A stretch of 64,000 nucleotides of DNA from Tomocerus qinae (lineage: Eukaryota > Arthropoda > Collembola > Entomobryomorpha > Tomoceridae). The stretch's first letter is position 1, and each line of letters begins with the position of its first letter. Positions 37,901 to 51,382 of the stretch are shown in pieces. The position numbers and the translations under genes were made by a program. The stretch covers positions 15,761,001-15,825,000 of the forward strand of contig CM034550.1 of the NCBI GenBank assembly GCA_020055645.1. The letters are read 5' to 3'. The notes beneath the pieces are model-generated. The model saw only the letters and a list, made by a program, of their open reading frames with translations, was not told where the DNA came from and did not search any database.

Positions 37901-40900
37901 TACCTTTCCGAAAATGTACATCATTAGAAAATCGGAGTTAAACTCTGGAAGTTATATCAAAAATAGCAAAGAGAGTTTCATGAAAAAGGTTGAAATGTAA
38001 ACTGCCTCATACTTGACCGGATGTGCAAGTCATAGAATATCCGACATTGAAGCAATGGACTGATTTCAACTTGACATGAGCTAGAGCTTTTTATCTATGC
38101 CAACGCTGATGGTGTCATAATTTTCATAGTGTCATTGCTTGATCACAGTTAGTAGTAATTCGATCCCATGGTTACTGATGTCCCACCCAAGGGATAGCAG
38201 TGCAATACTCGAAATAATATGTGTGGAAATGCAAATGTGCCTCTACATCCAAATGTAGCCAGTTCATGGCATGAACAAATTCCTGTGCACATTGGATGAA
38301 GATTTTGCAGTGCAGATTGCTGTTGCTATTGGCTCCCTGTGTTAAATAGCTACATACCATTCAAAATTAGGAACTTCCTTGTTGGGAACTTTCATTTTTG
38401 TTATTTTGAAGTATTGCACTATTATACTGCCCAGCGTCGAATACTGCGATTGTGTGGTTATCTCCAGTTAGTTTTTCGGTTAGTAGCGCTATGGGTTTCG
38501 GCTACCGTTAGAAGCATATTTTTATTTGAATTTTGAAATATTTCAAAATTTTGAATTTCGAAATAAAAGAGGAACAGCCACCGCCAATTCAAATTGGTAG
38601 ATCATCGATCATCTACTTTACACATCCTTAAAAATAACTCTGAATTACTCTGGGTAATAATTGCAGGAAGAAATAAATTATAGTGGAGATATTTTCATGC
38701 AAACGAACAGGTTTTCTTTGAAAGCTGAATTCTTAATGGTCAAGTCAAGTAGAATTAGAATCTGATTATGTATGTAAGTTATTATAGAATTCAATTTAAT
38801 TATTTATGTAGGTGACAATGAGTAACGGAAATTCTCTTCAGATTGCGTTTACCTAATTAAACAATTGTTTGAGTTTATTATGCATGTAAGTAATTCGAAG
38901 AAAATGGGTGCGTTACTTGTACAGTAATGTAATTTGGTAGAGCTAGGCTTAGTTAAGATTTTCAGTTGAGTGTTAAGTGAATTGGGTACAGTGTACATAC
39001 AGGAACATCGAACAGGCTCTTCTCATGATTATCAAGCACCGTCGTTAGTCGTTACTATTTGAATAGCCTTTGAAAAGCTCCTTCCTTCATGCAGTAAAGA
39101 ACATTCTTCTCGGGACTTAAGCATATGGGGCAAGTCAATAATAAACAAATCATGACACCTGCAAAGTTTTACATTGCATATTGCATGTAAAGAAGCACAT
39201 AAAATGCATGCATTAGGCATAATGTCTTCAGAGCATGTGTAGGATGTATAAAATGTGTACTTATTGCAGTTAGATGCATAATTGCATAAATGACAAAGCA
39301 AAGTGATCAAGAATGCACTTTCCACTCATCTGTTACCAATCAAACATTTATACAGGGCTAATTACGCTATTTACGATTTCCACTCTCTCTGTCACCAATC
39401 AAACCATTTAAACAGGGCTAATTACATTAGTTACGATAATTTGTATTTAAAGTTCTAGGTAAGAAGCATAACCTCTACTATTTACAACAGAGATTAGGGT
39501 TTATTCAAAAACATTCTTCAGACAAAGCTTATGTTTGTACTTTGTACCACTTTATGCCATTTGATACATACATCAATTCTACAACTGTTGCACCTTTGTT
39601 CCCTTGCCATAACGTGGCTTTGTGAATAAGTGCAGATTCTACAGATATGAAAGTAGAATAGTGCCCTTAAGAACTGGATCACTTACAGTGGCCGGAGACA
39701 CACGTGTAGGATGAGTTATGTTAGGAACTCCATCAATATCTCCAGCGTTGTTATTGCTAATACTTCCAGTTGATGGAATCATATACCCTCCACTCCCCTA
39801 AATTTATTTCGTGCAAAACCAAAACTGGATTAAAAACAAAGTATCTAATCATCCCCGTCATCTTTAAAATACCTAACAAGAATATATGAAATGTAGATGA
39901 AAATGATAAACAATTACCAAGTTCATATTACCCATCAAGGGCGAAGTGATAACTTCTAAAACAGGAAACTCAAAACTTAATTCACGGAAGTACTTGTTGG
40001 GCAATAAGCTACTTTGTGATTATAAATCACAAAACTATACTTGCTAAAAATAGGTACCTGTTCCTTTCACATTTCACTATTCTTGTTGAAATATGTACAA
40101 CATAAAATATCTTGCAATTTTAAAGCGTAACTGTATTCGTTATACCTTTTTCGCATTTGTATATGTATTGTGTATCGTGTACGTGTATCTAATGAGTCAA
40201 AATATGCGTGCCGTTGCAATTTATAAGTGCGTAAATAATAATAATAATAAATATCCAAACTAATTCCGTTTTATCAACCTTTTTTACTTGCAGCCAAGTC
40301 GTGCTGATGATTTTAGTAGCTGCAAACAAGTGAAAAGTGCATTCATGAAGCGCAAATTTACATTTTCTAAAATAGATAGCCATATGATAACGAAGAAAAG
40401 ATAGGAACTTGAAACGCTATGAAAACTAAGAAAAACTCTTGGTTTATTTTTAGCGGGTTAGCAAAAAGTATGAAATCTGACGACTCGCTGGTGAAATGCG
40501 ACCTTATAGTTTAGCTAAAGGATTAGTTTAATAGCAACCGCACTAACCTTTGACAAACTTTCACCATATTTCGTAGCATGGAGATAGAAATGAAAAGATT
40601 TCTTAGAAGAAGAAGACCAAGAAATAAATACCTGAGTGTACGAGTTTGCAGTTCCAGTGGTGGGTGCTGAATAATATTGAATTGAAGCTGGGTTCGTATT
40701 GTATAGTCCTCCTGAGTGTACTGAGTCCCCGGTTGAATAATTTTGGTATGACCTGCAAAGTATTCAACCTCAATTTATACACACTTCTTTGGAAACAAAC
40801 ATTATCATTTTTTTGTCCATAGACATTATTACATTGCCTGCCCGTTTGTATTTGCTGTATAAAGACCGGAATGATCATTTGAGCCATCGGCATAGGTAAC

Positions 40901-43900
40901 ATATGAAGAATTGCCATTCACCCCTTGCCCGTCACTTCGGCCTGGAGTGTCTCCGTCCACTAAAAAAGGAAGTTGCAATGTAAATTCTCCTTTTCTACTG
41001 CCAATTTAGCTGTTTTTTATTTACACCTAATTATCAATATTATATTTATCAAAGAAAACTTTTGGAATACTTTTATCATATATAATATAGAACATAAACG
41101 ACTCCGAGAACAAATTGTAATTCGTAGTAAACAAGTATTTGTAATTGATTATTTTCAATGTTTGGTATTCTCAATCAGAAACGATCTGAACTAGTGTACA
41201 CAAAAATCACAACTGATACTTGCTCCTACACAAAATAACTTTGCTTGTTTTCATTAAGAAAGTCAGTTCAGTATTATCCGTGTGCATCAACGAAAAAGTA
41301 AGAAATGTCAATATTTATCTAGATTCGTATTGTTTATATTTGGCTCACTAACTTTTCTTCATTCTAAGCATACATTCGCGTAAATAAAAGTCTGCAAAAT
41401 AGTTTTCTAGTATTTCCTGCAGATATTATGTAGCAAAAGAGAAAGTTCTAGTTTTCTAGTCACTAGTTGATCGCTTTTAAGGGTTTAAACCAGCTGTGCT
41501 GCTAATAATCAAATGTTTCGTCTACCTTCGGCCTTCGACTTGATCATTAGCCAGAGTAAGGTAAAATAACTTTTTAGGGATGTATCCATATCCATCAACA
41601 AATAGTACTTACCGTCCAATTATTATCTAATGCTCCTTAAAAGTAACAATTCTTCCAAGACATTGACTCAATGTTCGCTGTTGTTGCTGCATACAGCTTT
41701 ATTTGTGTAAGTAAAGTCTTAAGACATACTTAGGTAAAAGACTTGAAGGACAAAGTCAAAAGTACTTCCGTGCTTCTGTTGTCTTATCGAGTCTTCTCTT
41801 TTATTAATCAGCTTAGCTTACATCATTCCAGCATCGAGGCTTAACTCTTTTACATCATCAGAAAACAAACAATCTGTCTTTTCTTGGTTCATTTATTGTT
41901 ACTCATCTGTTCTTTTTTCCATTTTATCTGTGACATTTCTTTTTCCTTCTCTAGTGATTTTTCTGCTAACATCCTCAAATCCTCATTACCAATGGTCTCG
42001 TAACAAAACGAAGCTATCAATGAGAGAAGCATCTAAGAAATCATGTTATTACGACTATATCTTTTCTTTTGATTCTAACGAACAACTTTTGGTCTTCTGT
42101 CGTAATGAGCATCATTATCATCACGTACTTACTAAATAACTCAAGCCTATAATATACTCTTATTACTGTCACATACACCCACATATATGACAAGATAGAA
42201 TGGTATTTATATAGGCTACCGTATCATTCTTCAAAATTGAATAGATTGTGCATTTTCCAGTAATAACTCAATAGAACTTTTTTAAATAGAAATTTATCAT
42301 ATTATGCGTAAGTATTGTTGAAATAAAATACATCAAAAACAAACAGCTGATTGATAAAGGACATTTTTAGATTAAAAGACTTATTTTAAATTGTACAAAG
42401 TGTGACAGGATTGCCTAATTATAATTTAGGATCAAAATATTCAAATTTTATCTGGATTTTCATGTGACAAGGTGGCCCTATGAGACCCTATGGTGAATCT
42501 ATACTATACTATATCTATGCATATACTTAATTTACCAGTTTATTATGGTACAATACAGTGCAGTGAGTACAGAATTCAATGTTGCTGATAGACTATGAAC
42601 AAAACTAATATTTAGCCGTATCCGCCTCCATACTAATTAAGCCATCAGTTCCTTTCACTACTTTCAGTTCTTTTCCGGCTGTCTATCGATTCAAAAGATA
42701 ATTTAAGAACTAATTACGATAATTCGCTCAATTGATCAGTGAAAATGGGACCTGGCTTACCATCTTGAGAAAAATAAAATAACTGATTTTATGGGAAAAG
42801 GAAATTAGCGTCTTAATTGAATTTCCATTTTAACCATGCCATCTTTGTGACTTCCGCAATTCTTAATATGCAATTAATGTATTTTCTGGATAGTGACATG
42901 CCTATTCATGGAAAGGTGAGAAAATGCGCTTTTACATAACATTAGTCACCCTTTTAATAGTCACAGAATTTGGCTATGGACAGAGTACAACAGACTGCCA
43001 GGTTTTAAAGACGCAAATAATGTTCTAGAAGAAGTTTTAGAAGTTCAATGTCTTCTATCTGACTCCAATAGTCTAATTATGAAATACTCGGTTACCTTCC
43101 TATAAACCTACACAAAGTTTTCAATTACAAAGAAACACAAAATATTTCATCCCTATATAGGTTTACGAATTACGAGCAATTTAACCATACTTAGCATAAT
43201 AGAGATACAAGTTAAGCAGTGAGAGTACCCGATAAAGCTGAGGAAAGATTTCTTAAGATAGAGAAATCATTACTAGTAATTCTAAAAATACGACAAACAA
43301 CTTCTCCCATTTCCTGACTCACTATCTTACAACCTGTAGGACTTCAAGGATTCCGAAATCAATCGGAATGTTTGTATCCTAACCTGTAATGGTCACAAAT
43401 GAGGAGGAGGTACTCGTCATCATACTATTCGCAATAGTATTGCCAGGCGTTGGTGGATTTGGAGTGTTATTTCCATGAGAGTGATCGGGAGGTGTTGTCG
43501 GTGTTCTTGGTGTTGACGGCTGAGCTCCTCCAGCAATAAGCTGCAAAAATATTTTAGTACATGAACAATAACTCCGAAATTGCTATCTATCATGCCAAAT
43601 AGATCATGCCCACATATTACGAAGTAAAACAACATAAAATTGAAAAATAGAACAATAGGTCAACAGAATTCGAGACAAAGACAAACACAAAGAAAACACA
43701 CAGACGATATTCAAATAGTATTTATCAAAGATATAGAAAACATTAATTGGTTTACGTGAATTATTTAACGCTTAAATGTAATAATAGCAGCCACATTGAA
43801 ATATACCATAATTAATACTAGAGCCAATAAGAAGAAATGTAAGTAGAAATGGTTATTATTATTATTAGTAATGATATTTATCAGTTATTTTATAGGTTTG

Positions 43901-46900
43901 GATTCCTTCTTTCTAATTCTTTTATATTATTTATTGCCGTTTTTAAAATTGGTCTACTTACATTGGAATCTGAATCTAGGAACAACATGAAAAATAGGAC
44001 TTGTAAATCAATTTCCTTCTTCAGATGGTAGACTGGTAGATTCAGTGGAATTAACTAACAATTAGTATCACATTTATTTTGAAGTAGACTGCATGCAAAT
44101 ATTTATTGTGTCTACCTCCAAAATAAAAATATCATTCATGAATTACATATTATGACTCAATATTCCTGTACGATTAATTAGTAGTTATTTCAACTATAGT
44201 AATTTTGCATATGACTATACAAAATGTCATTTTTGGCGAACATGAATTATTTTACAAAATTATCCTACCATGATAACTGATAACTGAATGGGATGAACAT
44301 ATTAAAGGTACATTGTTTACCCAATGTGAGAATCCGTGTTTATATTCTTATAAAGCCAAAAGTTCATGACAAAATATTTACTTTCCTTATTTTGAATGGA
44401 AAAGAAAGAATAGATGCGTTACTTTGATATGATATGAACTTGTATACTTACCTAGTTTTAGCTGCCCTTCTAAAAAGTAAGGCTATGCATATGTGGGAGT
44501 TTGCTTGTAAGAAGAGTATAGCAAACGACACAAAATGTAAGCCAAGCCAGGAAATAGTAAAAGCGCCTAAAGCATCAAAAACCATTTATCAAATGACATT
44601 TCGCTACTTTATCTCTACTACGGTACAAATCACTGCTACTCATTTCCATCTTTCTTTACACTTCACGATAACACTCATTCCACTCTTTCTCCCTGTCTTA
44701 CAAATTGTTTGTCGAGAATTGGAACAAGAACATTTTAAAGTCATTTGCACTTTGCACAACTGTATTATTTGTAGATATACCAAGAGGATTCCATTTTTCA
44801 ACCTTGCAAAGTCACCCACGTTAACTATATACCTATTTTGATAACAAACAACTAAATATTATACAACATTAACAATTGTTAAAAATTCTCCACTTTCTCC
44901 AGAGTTAAGATAAATGGAAAATATTTCAATTTTATACGTATATAAAATGTATAAATTTTTTTACGTTTTCCAAAGAAGGAAGAAAGAATTTTTCTTTCTC
45001 TCTAGATTGTATTCATTGCTATCACCGCGCGTTAAATTAATTTCAAGCTTTTATTCAGTTGCTTTGTTATATAGTCCGAAATATACATTTTATCCCTTAT
45101 CTAAAAGTAACACAGATAGTCACGAATAAATTGACAAGAAAGCGGAGAAAGTCTTCGGAGAAATGAAAATATATACCTTGATTTCATTTATATGGATAGA
45201 AAATTTAATATACAAATTTTCTACGTTTTCATTACTATCTGGTTGAAACTAGTATAAATCCAGTCCTATTGACCAATGACTCAAGGTATTCCCAATTCAA
45301 GTGGACAAATCTTAAATCTGACTTGTATTCACAAATCACAAAACCTACAGCAAGCCGTAACAGAAGCTCGCCTGAGTAAAGGTTACCGTGTACACATTTT
45401 GGTAGATGAAAAGTACTCGCACGTAAAACAAAACCGAGCGCACTGATTTTGATCCAACTTTCGGAAATGAGTCTTTAAATATGTAGCTACGACATATTAA
45501 AAATTCAGACATTGATATTATAAGGAAACGAAGCTATATTATTTGAAAAATCAATAAAAAATCTAAATTGATAAATGTTGACTATGAAAATCAACAGAAA
45601 ATCGAAATTGATTAATGTTGACTATTAAATTAACAGAAAATCAATATTGATTAATGTTGACTATGAAAATCAACCGAAAATCAAAGTACATTAATGTTGA
45701 CTATGAAAATCAACAGAAAATCAAAGCACATTAATGGTGACTATGAAAATCAACAGAAAATCAAAGTACATTAATGTTGACTATGAAAATCAACAGATAT
45801 TCAACTTTGATTGATTATGAGTATTAAAATCAACAAAAATTTAAAGTCGGTTAATAATGACTATCAAAATTAAAAGGAAATCGAAAAAAGGAATTTGACT
45901 ATCAATTTGAATATAAATTCGAAATTGATTTATTTTCATCCTATAATGCGTATTTTGCAGTTTCATTGACGTTATTATAAAATCTTAAATTTGGTAGAAG
46001 CGGAGTTAAATATTTTATACTATCCCGCTAACAATTAATAGGAAACACAATTGAAATTTTTATGGCCCATTTTCTGCTTTGACTATCAAATAAAGACAAA
46101 GTGAGCGCGCGGTATCTCAGCAACTTATGGACCGATTTGACCCAAAATCAATAGGGTTCGTCCCCAGTCCATAGGCATTGTTTATGCGTAATTTGGTCAA
46201 CTTCGGTCAATGCGTTCGAAAGTTATCGTGCGTCCGGACGGACGGACGGACGGACGGACGGACGGACGGACGGACAGACAATACGGTTCTATAAGCTGCC
46301 TTATTCAGGCGAGCTAAAAATGGAGCATTTTATTACATTACATAGCATGCTCCGTTTTTAGCTCGCCTGAATAAGGCAGCTTATAGAACCGCACAGTCTG
46401 TCCATACGTCTGTCCGTACGTCCGTCCGTCCCCACGATAACTTTCGAAAGCAATGACGGATCTTGACCAAACTTGGCAAAAACAATGCCTATGGACCCCT
46501 GACGATTCCTATTGAATTTGGGGCTAATCGGTCCATTGGTTGCTGAGATACCGCGCGCTCACTTTGTCTTCATTTTGATAGTCAAAGTGAAAAATGGGCA
46601 TTAAAAAGTTCAATTGCGTTTCCTATAAATTGTTAGTTTGATAGTATAAAATATTTCACTCCGCTTCTACCGAATTTAAGATTTTATAGTAAAAGCAAAT
46701 AAAACCAGAAGTAACTATAAGAGGACGGAAATAAATCTATTTCGCATTTATATTCAATTTTATAGTCAAACTTGCATTATTCCAATTTCTATTGATTTTC
46801 ATTAATAATATTGACCGATTTTGATTCTCTTTAGATTTTCATAGTCAACATTATTCAATTTTAATTTAATGTTGATTTTCATAGTCAAAATTATTCAATT

Positions 46901-49900
46901 TTGAATTTATGTTGATTTTTATAGTCAACAATTATCAATTTTGAATTTGTGTTCATTTTCATAGTCAACATTAATCAATTTTAGCTCGCCTGAATAAGGC
47001 AGCTTATAGAATCGCACAGTCTATCCGTCCGTACCTATTAATCCAGTCTACGGCAAAAACCATACCTATGGACTGGTAACGATCTCTATTGATTTTCGGG
47101 CAAATCAGTCCATTGGTTGCTGAGATGCCGTGCGCTCACTCTGTCTTCATTTTGATAGTCAAAGTGAAAAATGGTCATTAAAAAGTTCAATTGCGTTTCC
47201 TATAAATTGTTACTTTGATAGTATAAAACATTTCACTCCGCTTCTACCAAATTTATTTTGAATTTACGTTGATTTTTAAAGTCAACATTCATCGATTTTG
47301 ATTTTGTATTGATTTTGATAGTAAAGATTAATCAAATTTGATTTTCTGTTGATTTTGATATTCAACATTAATCAATTTTGATTTTCTGTTGATTTTCATA
47401 GTCAACAATTATCTATTTTGATTTTCTGTTGATTTTTCAAATGATATACATAGTTTCGTTTCCTTATAATATCAATGTCTGAATTTTTAATACGTCGTAG
47501 CTACATATACAAAGACTCAATTCTGAAAGCTTGATCAAAATCCGTACGTTCGGTTTTGTGATACGTGCGACTTTTCGTCTACCAAAATGTGTACACGGTA
47601 ACCTTTACTCAGGCGAGCTTCTGTTACGGCTTGCTGTAGGTTTTTCCAAATAAGACTGCTTTGTTAGCTACTGTCAGTCATGTCCATTCAAATATTATTA
47701 CCTAAATTCGTTTTGTATTTCTCAGTGATACAAATACATTTGATTTCGATTGAGTGTAGCTATAAAGAAAACAGAACTAATCAGTTCTAGGAAAACCGTG
47801 AGAGAAAAACGTATTTGCGAATATACCAGAGTTTTGATATCACAAAACGAAATCATCCACCTATACTAAGAAATTGTAATAACTATTTCACTACTCATGA
47901 TCAACAATTTGAAAATGTACATGTTGTACCTACATCTTTGATACATATGGCATGTTCTATACTTAAGTATGCTTTACTTTATTTTGTAGAGTATTTGGAA
48001 CCTAAGAAGATAAAATATGGACGCTAAAAAGAAATTGAAGTAGCGACACTGGGAAATAATTAACTTTGCAAGATAGAAATGTAAATCATAGAATTCTAGT
48101 GTCCGATTGATCAACAAAGGCAGCAAGTGGACACAGATTCAATATTAACTCTACTCTACAGTACAATCACATTGTATCCACCCCGGGGCGGGTAACGCTG
48201 TAAAATGTATGAAATCTAATTTATACTATAGCGTCTCTTATTCAAAGTGACTATAATATGATGCTTGATTTTTGATCTAGCTGGACTAGATTCGATCTAA
48301 TAAAGTTTAATTCGAAGAAGCAAAAGGCATTGGCAATAAACTACTTGGTTTATCATCTTCCTATGATATTTCTACTTCACTGTCCACTGCAAGGAAATAT
48401 TTTGGATGTAAAAAAAGTTTTGTGCTTGATCGGAAGAGAGGGAGAGCATTAATGACTACACTGAAGATCTACAATATCGTCAGTTGAATTCACCAGGTGT
48501 GTACTGAGTAGAATGCTATAGATTATAGACACTTAGTGCTACTTACTACATTTTCTCGTAGAACTCAGCTCAGTTCACCATTATTTATTTGTTCTGCTTA
48601 GTAGAGTGAACAATTTCTACCTTTCTTGATGCATACATCGCCAGAATGCACTCAACCTTTATAACTTGTTACACAATATAGTATCACGTTCCGTTTTTAG
48701 ATTTTCTCGGATCTAGTATAGTACAATTCATAATAATATGTCCATGTCAATTGAACAAGCTTCGTTTCATCTACACGTTAGTTAAATATAGTATACCAAG
48801 AACATTCTAGACTCAGAGTAGCTTATAAGTACATTATGAATATTCTGTAATACTACTAGTTAAGATAAATATACACGAAAAGAAATGCAATACAAAAATG
48901 AACGCAGAAAGTTATATACAAATACTATGGAGTAAGTGCCATCAGGTGGGAGTAGGGAGTTCATGATTTTATCTAGTCATGAAATCACGAAAGATTAGAA
49001 AGAGGGGCGACTATAGAAATTGAAGGACGAGAATTAAAGTAGGATTAACCTTTGCCTTCGAATCCATACTATAATAGAATGACATCCAACTTTGTACATT
49101 ATTCTTGATCATTGTAAGTAGATAACGAATGAACAGCTGTAGTTCTACCAATTACCAAAGAAATGTGCAAAAAATATACAAAATGGTAGTTGCTGTGTTA
49201 AATACGTGAAATCTTCCCCAATTAACAATAAACATGAAAATCTGTCTTTGCAAAAATTCCGCATTGAATGTTACTCTTCTTCGCGGGTCACTTTCCAGAA
49301 GAAGGAGTTCTTATTTTTACATTTTAAGAAATTTGGGTTTTACTCAAAATTGCACGCTCTTTTTGATGCCGTTAACCTTGTTGACCTGAACGTAATAATT
49401 CAAACGTTATTAAAAATCAAAGTTGCGTTTAGTCTTTTACGGGAGTGCGAATTCACCTTTTTTCGTCCAAGCAACTTTTTACTAAGTAATAATCTTTTGT
49501 TAATATTGATATTTAGCTCATTTCTAAGTTTTCGCTTGGTCTTTCGATTGGTGTATGTCTCGTTGGAATATGTTGAACCGTTTGAAAGTTATTTAGGGTC
49601 AAAGTGTGAGTCATTCATTCGCGGCCACCCATACTATTTAGTTATCTATTGTGTATTGCCTCATGGTGCTTGTCAAATTGCAAAGGAAAGGCCTAGGTAC
49701 TGAAATGAGCATCATTTTTCAATTCAAGTACAGCTTTCACAATTTCACAAACACAGACTTGGACTTTCACCACTTTTACGCATTAAAGACTATTGAAATT
49801 GCCATTCTCTAAAGAGAATTCGCTGTTAGCCCCTCGGGCATTTTGGTCGCTGGACCATTTTACATCAATAAATTGGACTTGATTTTAGAAATTGTAACAT

Positions 49901-51382
49901 CTAGATTGGACTTCACAGATTTATTGGAAGCAATGAACTTCATAGGTTATTTACTGAAATTAAAATTGCTCTCACAGTTCGTTTAATGCAACATAGAAAA
50001 TTTAAATCATAAGCATACAATGCAATTATGTACACAGCTATAGAGAAGGATTCAACTAGTAAAATGTAAAAGCACATGTAACATTAACAAATAGCAAGCC
50101 AATCTTTTATAGCTGTTTAAAATCTCTGTATAGTTGTCGACGTGGTAAAGCAATAACTTTACCTATCTATGCATGTCTAGTAGGGAGAGCCGAAACGCAA
50201 GTTTCATAATATGCACTATGTAGTTTTAGCAATCTCGACTAAGTATTGGTAGCATTAGCATTTTTTAAATGAAGACCATTTGAAGACCAAAATGTAACGA
50301 ATCCACCACCATGAAAACGAATTAGCTGTTCATCTAAATTGGTCTAAGTTGATCTAACTAGGTCTAAGCTCGTCTAAGTTGATCTAAGTTCGTCTAAATT
50401 AGTCTTAAGTTCGTCTAAATTCGTCTAAACTTGTCTAAGTACGTCTAAATTAGTCTCAAGTTCGTATAAATTCGTCTAAACTTGTCTAAGTACGTCTAAA
50501 TTAGTATAAGTTCGTCTAAATTCGTTTAAACTTGTCTAAGTACGTCTAAATTAGTCTTAAGTTCGTCTAAATTCGTCTAAGTACGTCTAAATTCGTTTAA
50601 ACTTGTCTACGTACGTCTAAATTCGTCTAAGTACGTCTAAATTAGTCTTAAGTTAGTCTAAATTCGTTTATGTACGTCTAAATTAGTCTTAAGTTCGTCT
50701 ATATTTGTCTAAACTTTTCTAAGTACATCTAAATTAGTCTTAAGTTCGTCTAAATTCGTCTAAACTTGTCTAAGTACGTCTAAATTAGTCTTAAGTTCGT
50801 CTAAATTCGTCTAAACTTGTCTAAGTACGTCTAAATTAGTCTAAGTTAGTATAAATTCGTCTAAACTTGTTTACGTACGTCTAAATTAGTCTAAATTCGT
50901 CTGAAGTGTATTTCATGGGTTTAAGTTGGAGTACAATGGGCTAAAATTGAAACTACAAACGTCCTAGGATATATCCGATGGGGACAATTCATCTATAACA
51001 TAATAAGTAGTATGCTGACTGATGGATCTGACTCGTTGATGGATACTACTTAAAACTGATACTTTGAGGCATACTAATCAAATTTTTATGCTTGTACAGG
51101 TAATATTCTATATAGAGCAAAGCCTTATTCATACGTAAGACAAAGTGATAATTATTAAGCAAAGAATTGCACACTTAACACAACAGCAAGATGTATTTGT
51201 GTTCTGAAAAAGCATACCTGATGGCGAGAATGAGTGCAATTTTGATGTGGATGTTCCAAATGATGAAGTGGTGATGATTCAAGATCGTGTTGAAAGGGAA
51301 GATGACCATGATGCTGCTGAGCCCACCAAGCTGCAGCAGCAGAAACGGGATGAGGGCAGTTGTGACACAGAATGTTATGCAT
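34984..51382 (-). CDS. RFX: RFX1/2/3-type transcription factor
   Basis: Thirteen coding exons: 51382-51218, 43540-43384, 40959-40833, 40752-40632, 39797-39687, 37355-36873, 36732-36607, 36529-36396, 36330-36209, 36133-35880, 35800-35598, 35531-35357, 35283-34984; 825 residues. The N-terminus is His/Gln- then Thr/Pro-rich. The winged-helix RFX DNA-binding domain starts at about 222 ([19 protein letters not shown]) and includes [19 protein letters not shown] and [11 protein letters not shown]. Downstream are the B, C and dimerisation regions ([52 protein letters not shown]). RFX1-3 factors bind X-box DNA and drive ciliary genes. The start ATG at 51382 follows an acceptor, so 5' UTR exons lie further upstream. 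The first coding intron is 7.7 kb and carries a foldback element and a satellite. RFX1, 2 and 3 cannot be told apart here. Confidence 0.92.
37624..37990. mobile_element. MITE-like palindromic element, copy 2
   Basis: Lies in the RFX intron 37356-39686. The left arm (37624-37760) and right arm (about 37860-37980) are complementary, sharing for example CCAATGTTTTTACCTTTCCG and GAAAATGTACATCATTAGAAAAT(C). The outer left sequence GGTGACTATCAAAATACATG matches the complement of the right end of copy 1. The last 20 bp of the right arm have diverged. The inner parts of the two copies differ, so they belong to different subfamilies. Confidence 0.65.
39321..39437. repeat. 59-bp tandem duplication
   Basis: Two adjacent copies of a segment containing ACAGGGCTAATTAC (39321-39378 and 39380-39437), differing at about ten positions. 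It is inside an RFX intron. No function is apparent. Confidence 0.7.
40960..43383. other. RFX intron (2.4 kb), nothing recognisable
   Basis: Intron between RFX coding exons 2 and 3. It is AT-rich, with short open frames only and no repeat or domain seen. Confidence 0.6.
45348..47636. mobile_element. 2.3-kb nested foldback element
   Basis: The outer ends are exact inverted repeats beginning CAGCAAGCCGTAACAGAAGC, flanked by TA on both sides (45346-45347 and 47637-47638), and the arms extend about 200 bp. Inside the arms are inverted sets of roughly 35-40-bp units (TTGACTATGAAAATCAACAG type) at about 45560-45880, 46780-46980 and 47265-47440. The centre is another hairpin: about 46010-46320 against 46355-46690, with symmetry near 46337. 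A third, partial copy of that hairpin arm lies at 46981-47255. The phrase GCTCGCCTGAATAAGGCAGC ends each inner arm, and a variant (GCTCGCCTGAGTAAAGG) is part of the outer terminus. No protein is encoded. Confidence 0.8.
46227..46276. repeat. (GGAC)n microsatellite
   Basis: About ten uninterrupted GGAC/CGGA units at one shoulder of the central hairpin. The opposite shoulder (46408-46431) has the decayed complement (CGTCCGTCC). Confidence 0.9.
50336..50906. repeat. GTCTAA-type satellite in RFX intron
   Basis: A roughly 570-bp array of 10-12-bp units around CGTCTAA and AGTCTAA, with a higher-order pattern of about 45-58 bp (AAATTCGTCTAAACTTGTCT, then AAGTACGTCTAAATTAGTCT). It begins with related TTGGTCTAAGTTGATCTAA units and decays at the right edge. 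No coding potential. Confidence 0.9.

Larger units (their letters stand above)
43541..51217. other. first RFX coding intron (7.7 kb)
   Basis: Bounded by a donor after 51218 (CAG|GTATGC on the minus strand) and an acceptor before 43540 (TTTTTGCAG). It carries the nested foldback element (45348-47636) and the GTCTAA satellite (50336-50906). The remaining parts, 43541-45347 and 47637-50335, show no exon. The open frames 44434-44841 and 49206-49703 have no domain. Confidence 0.6.

Noticed and set aside
44434-44841. 135-codon plus frame in an RFX intron
   Set aside because: No homology, atypical composition, no splice partners; lies within a well-supported intron of the opposite strand.
49206-49703. 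165-codon Phe/Leu-rich frame in an RFX intron
   Set aside because: Begins with GTG rather than ATG, no domain recognised; could be a decayed fragment but nothing supports a gene.
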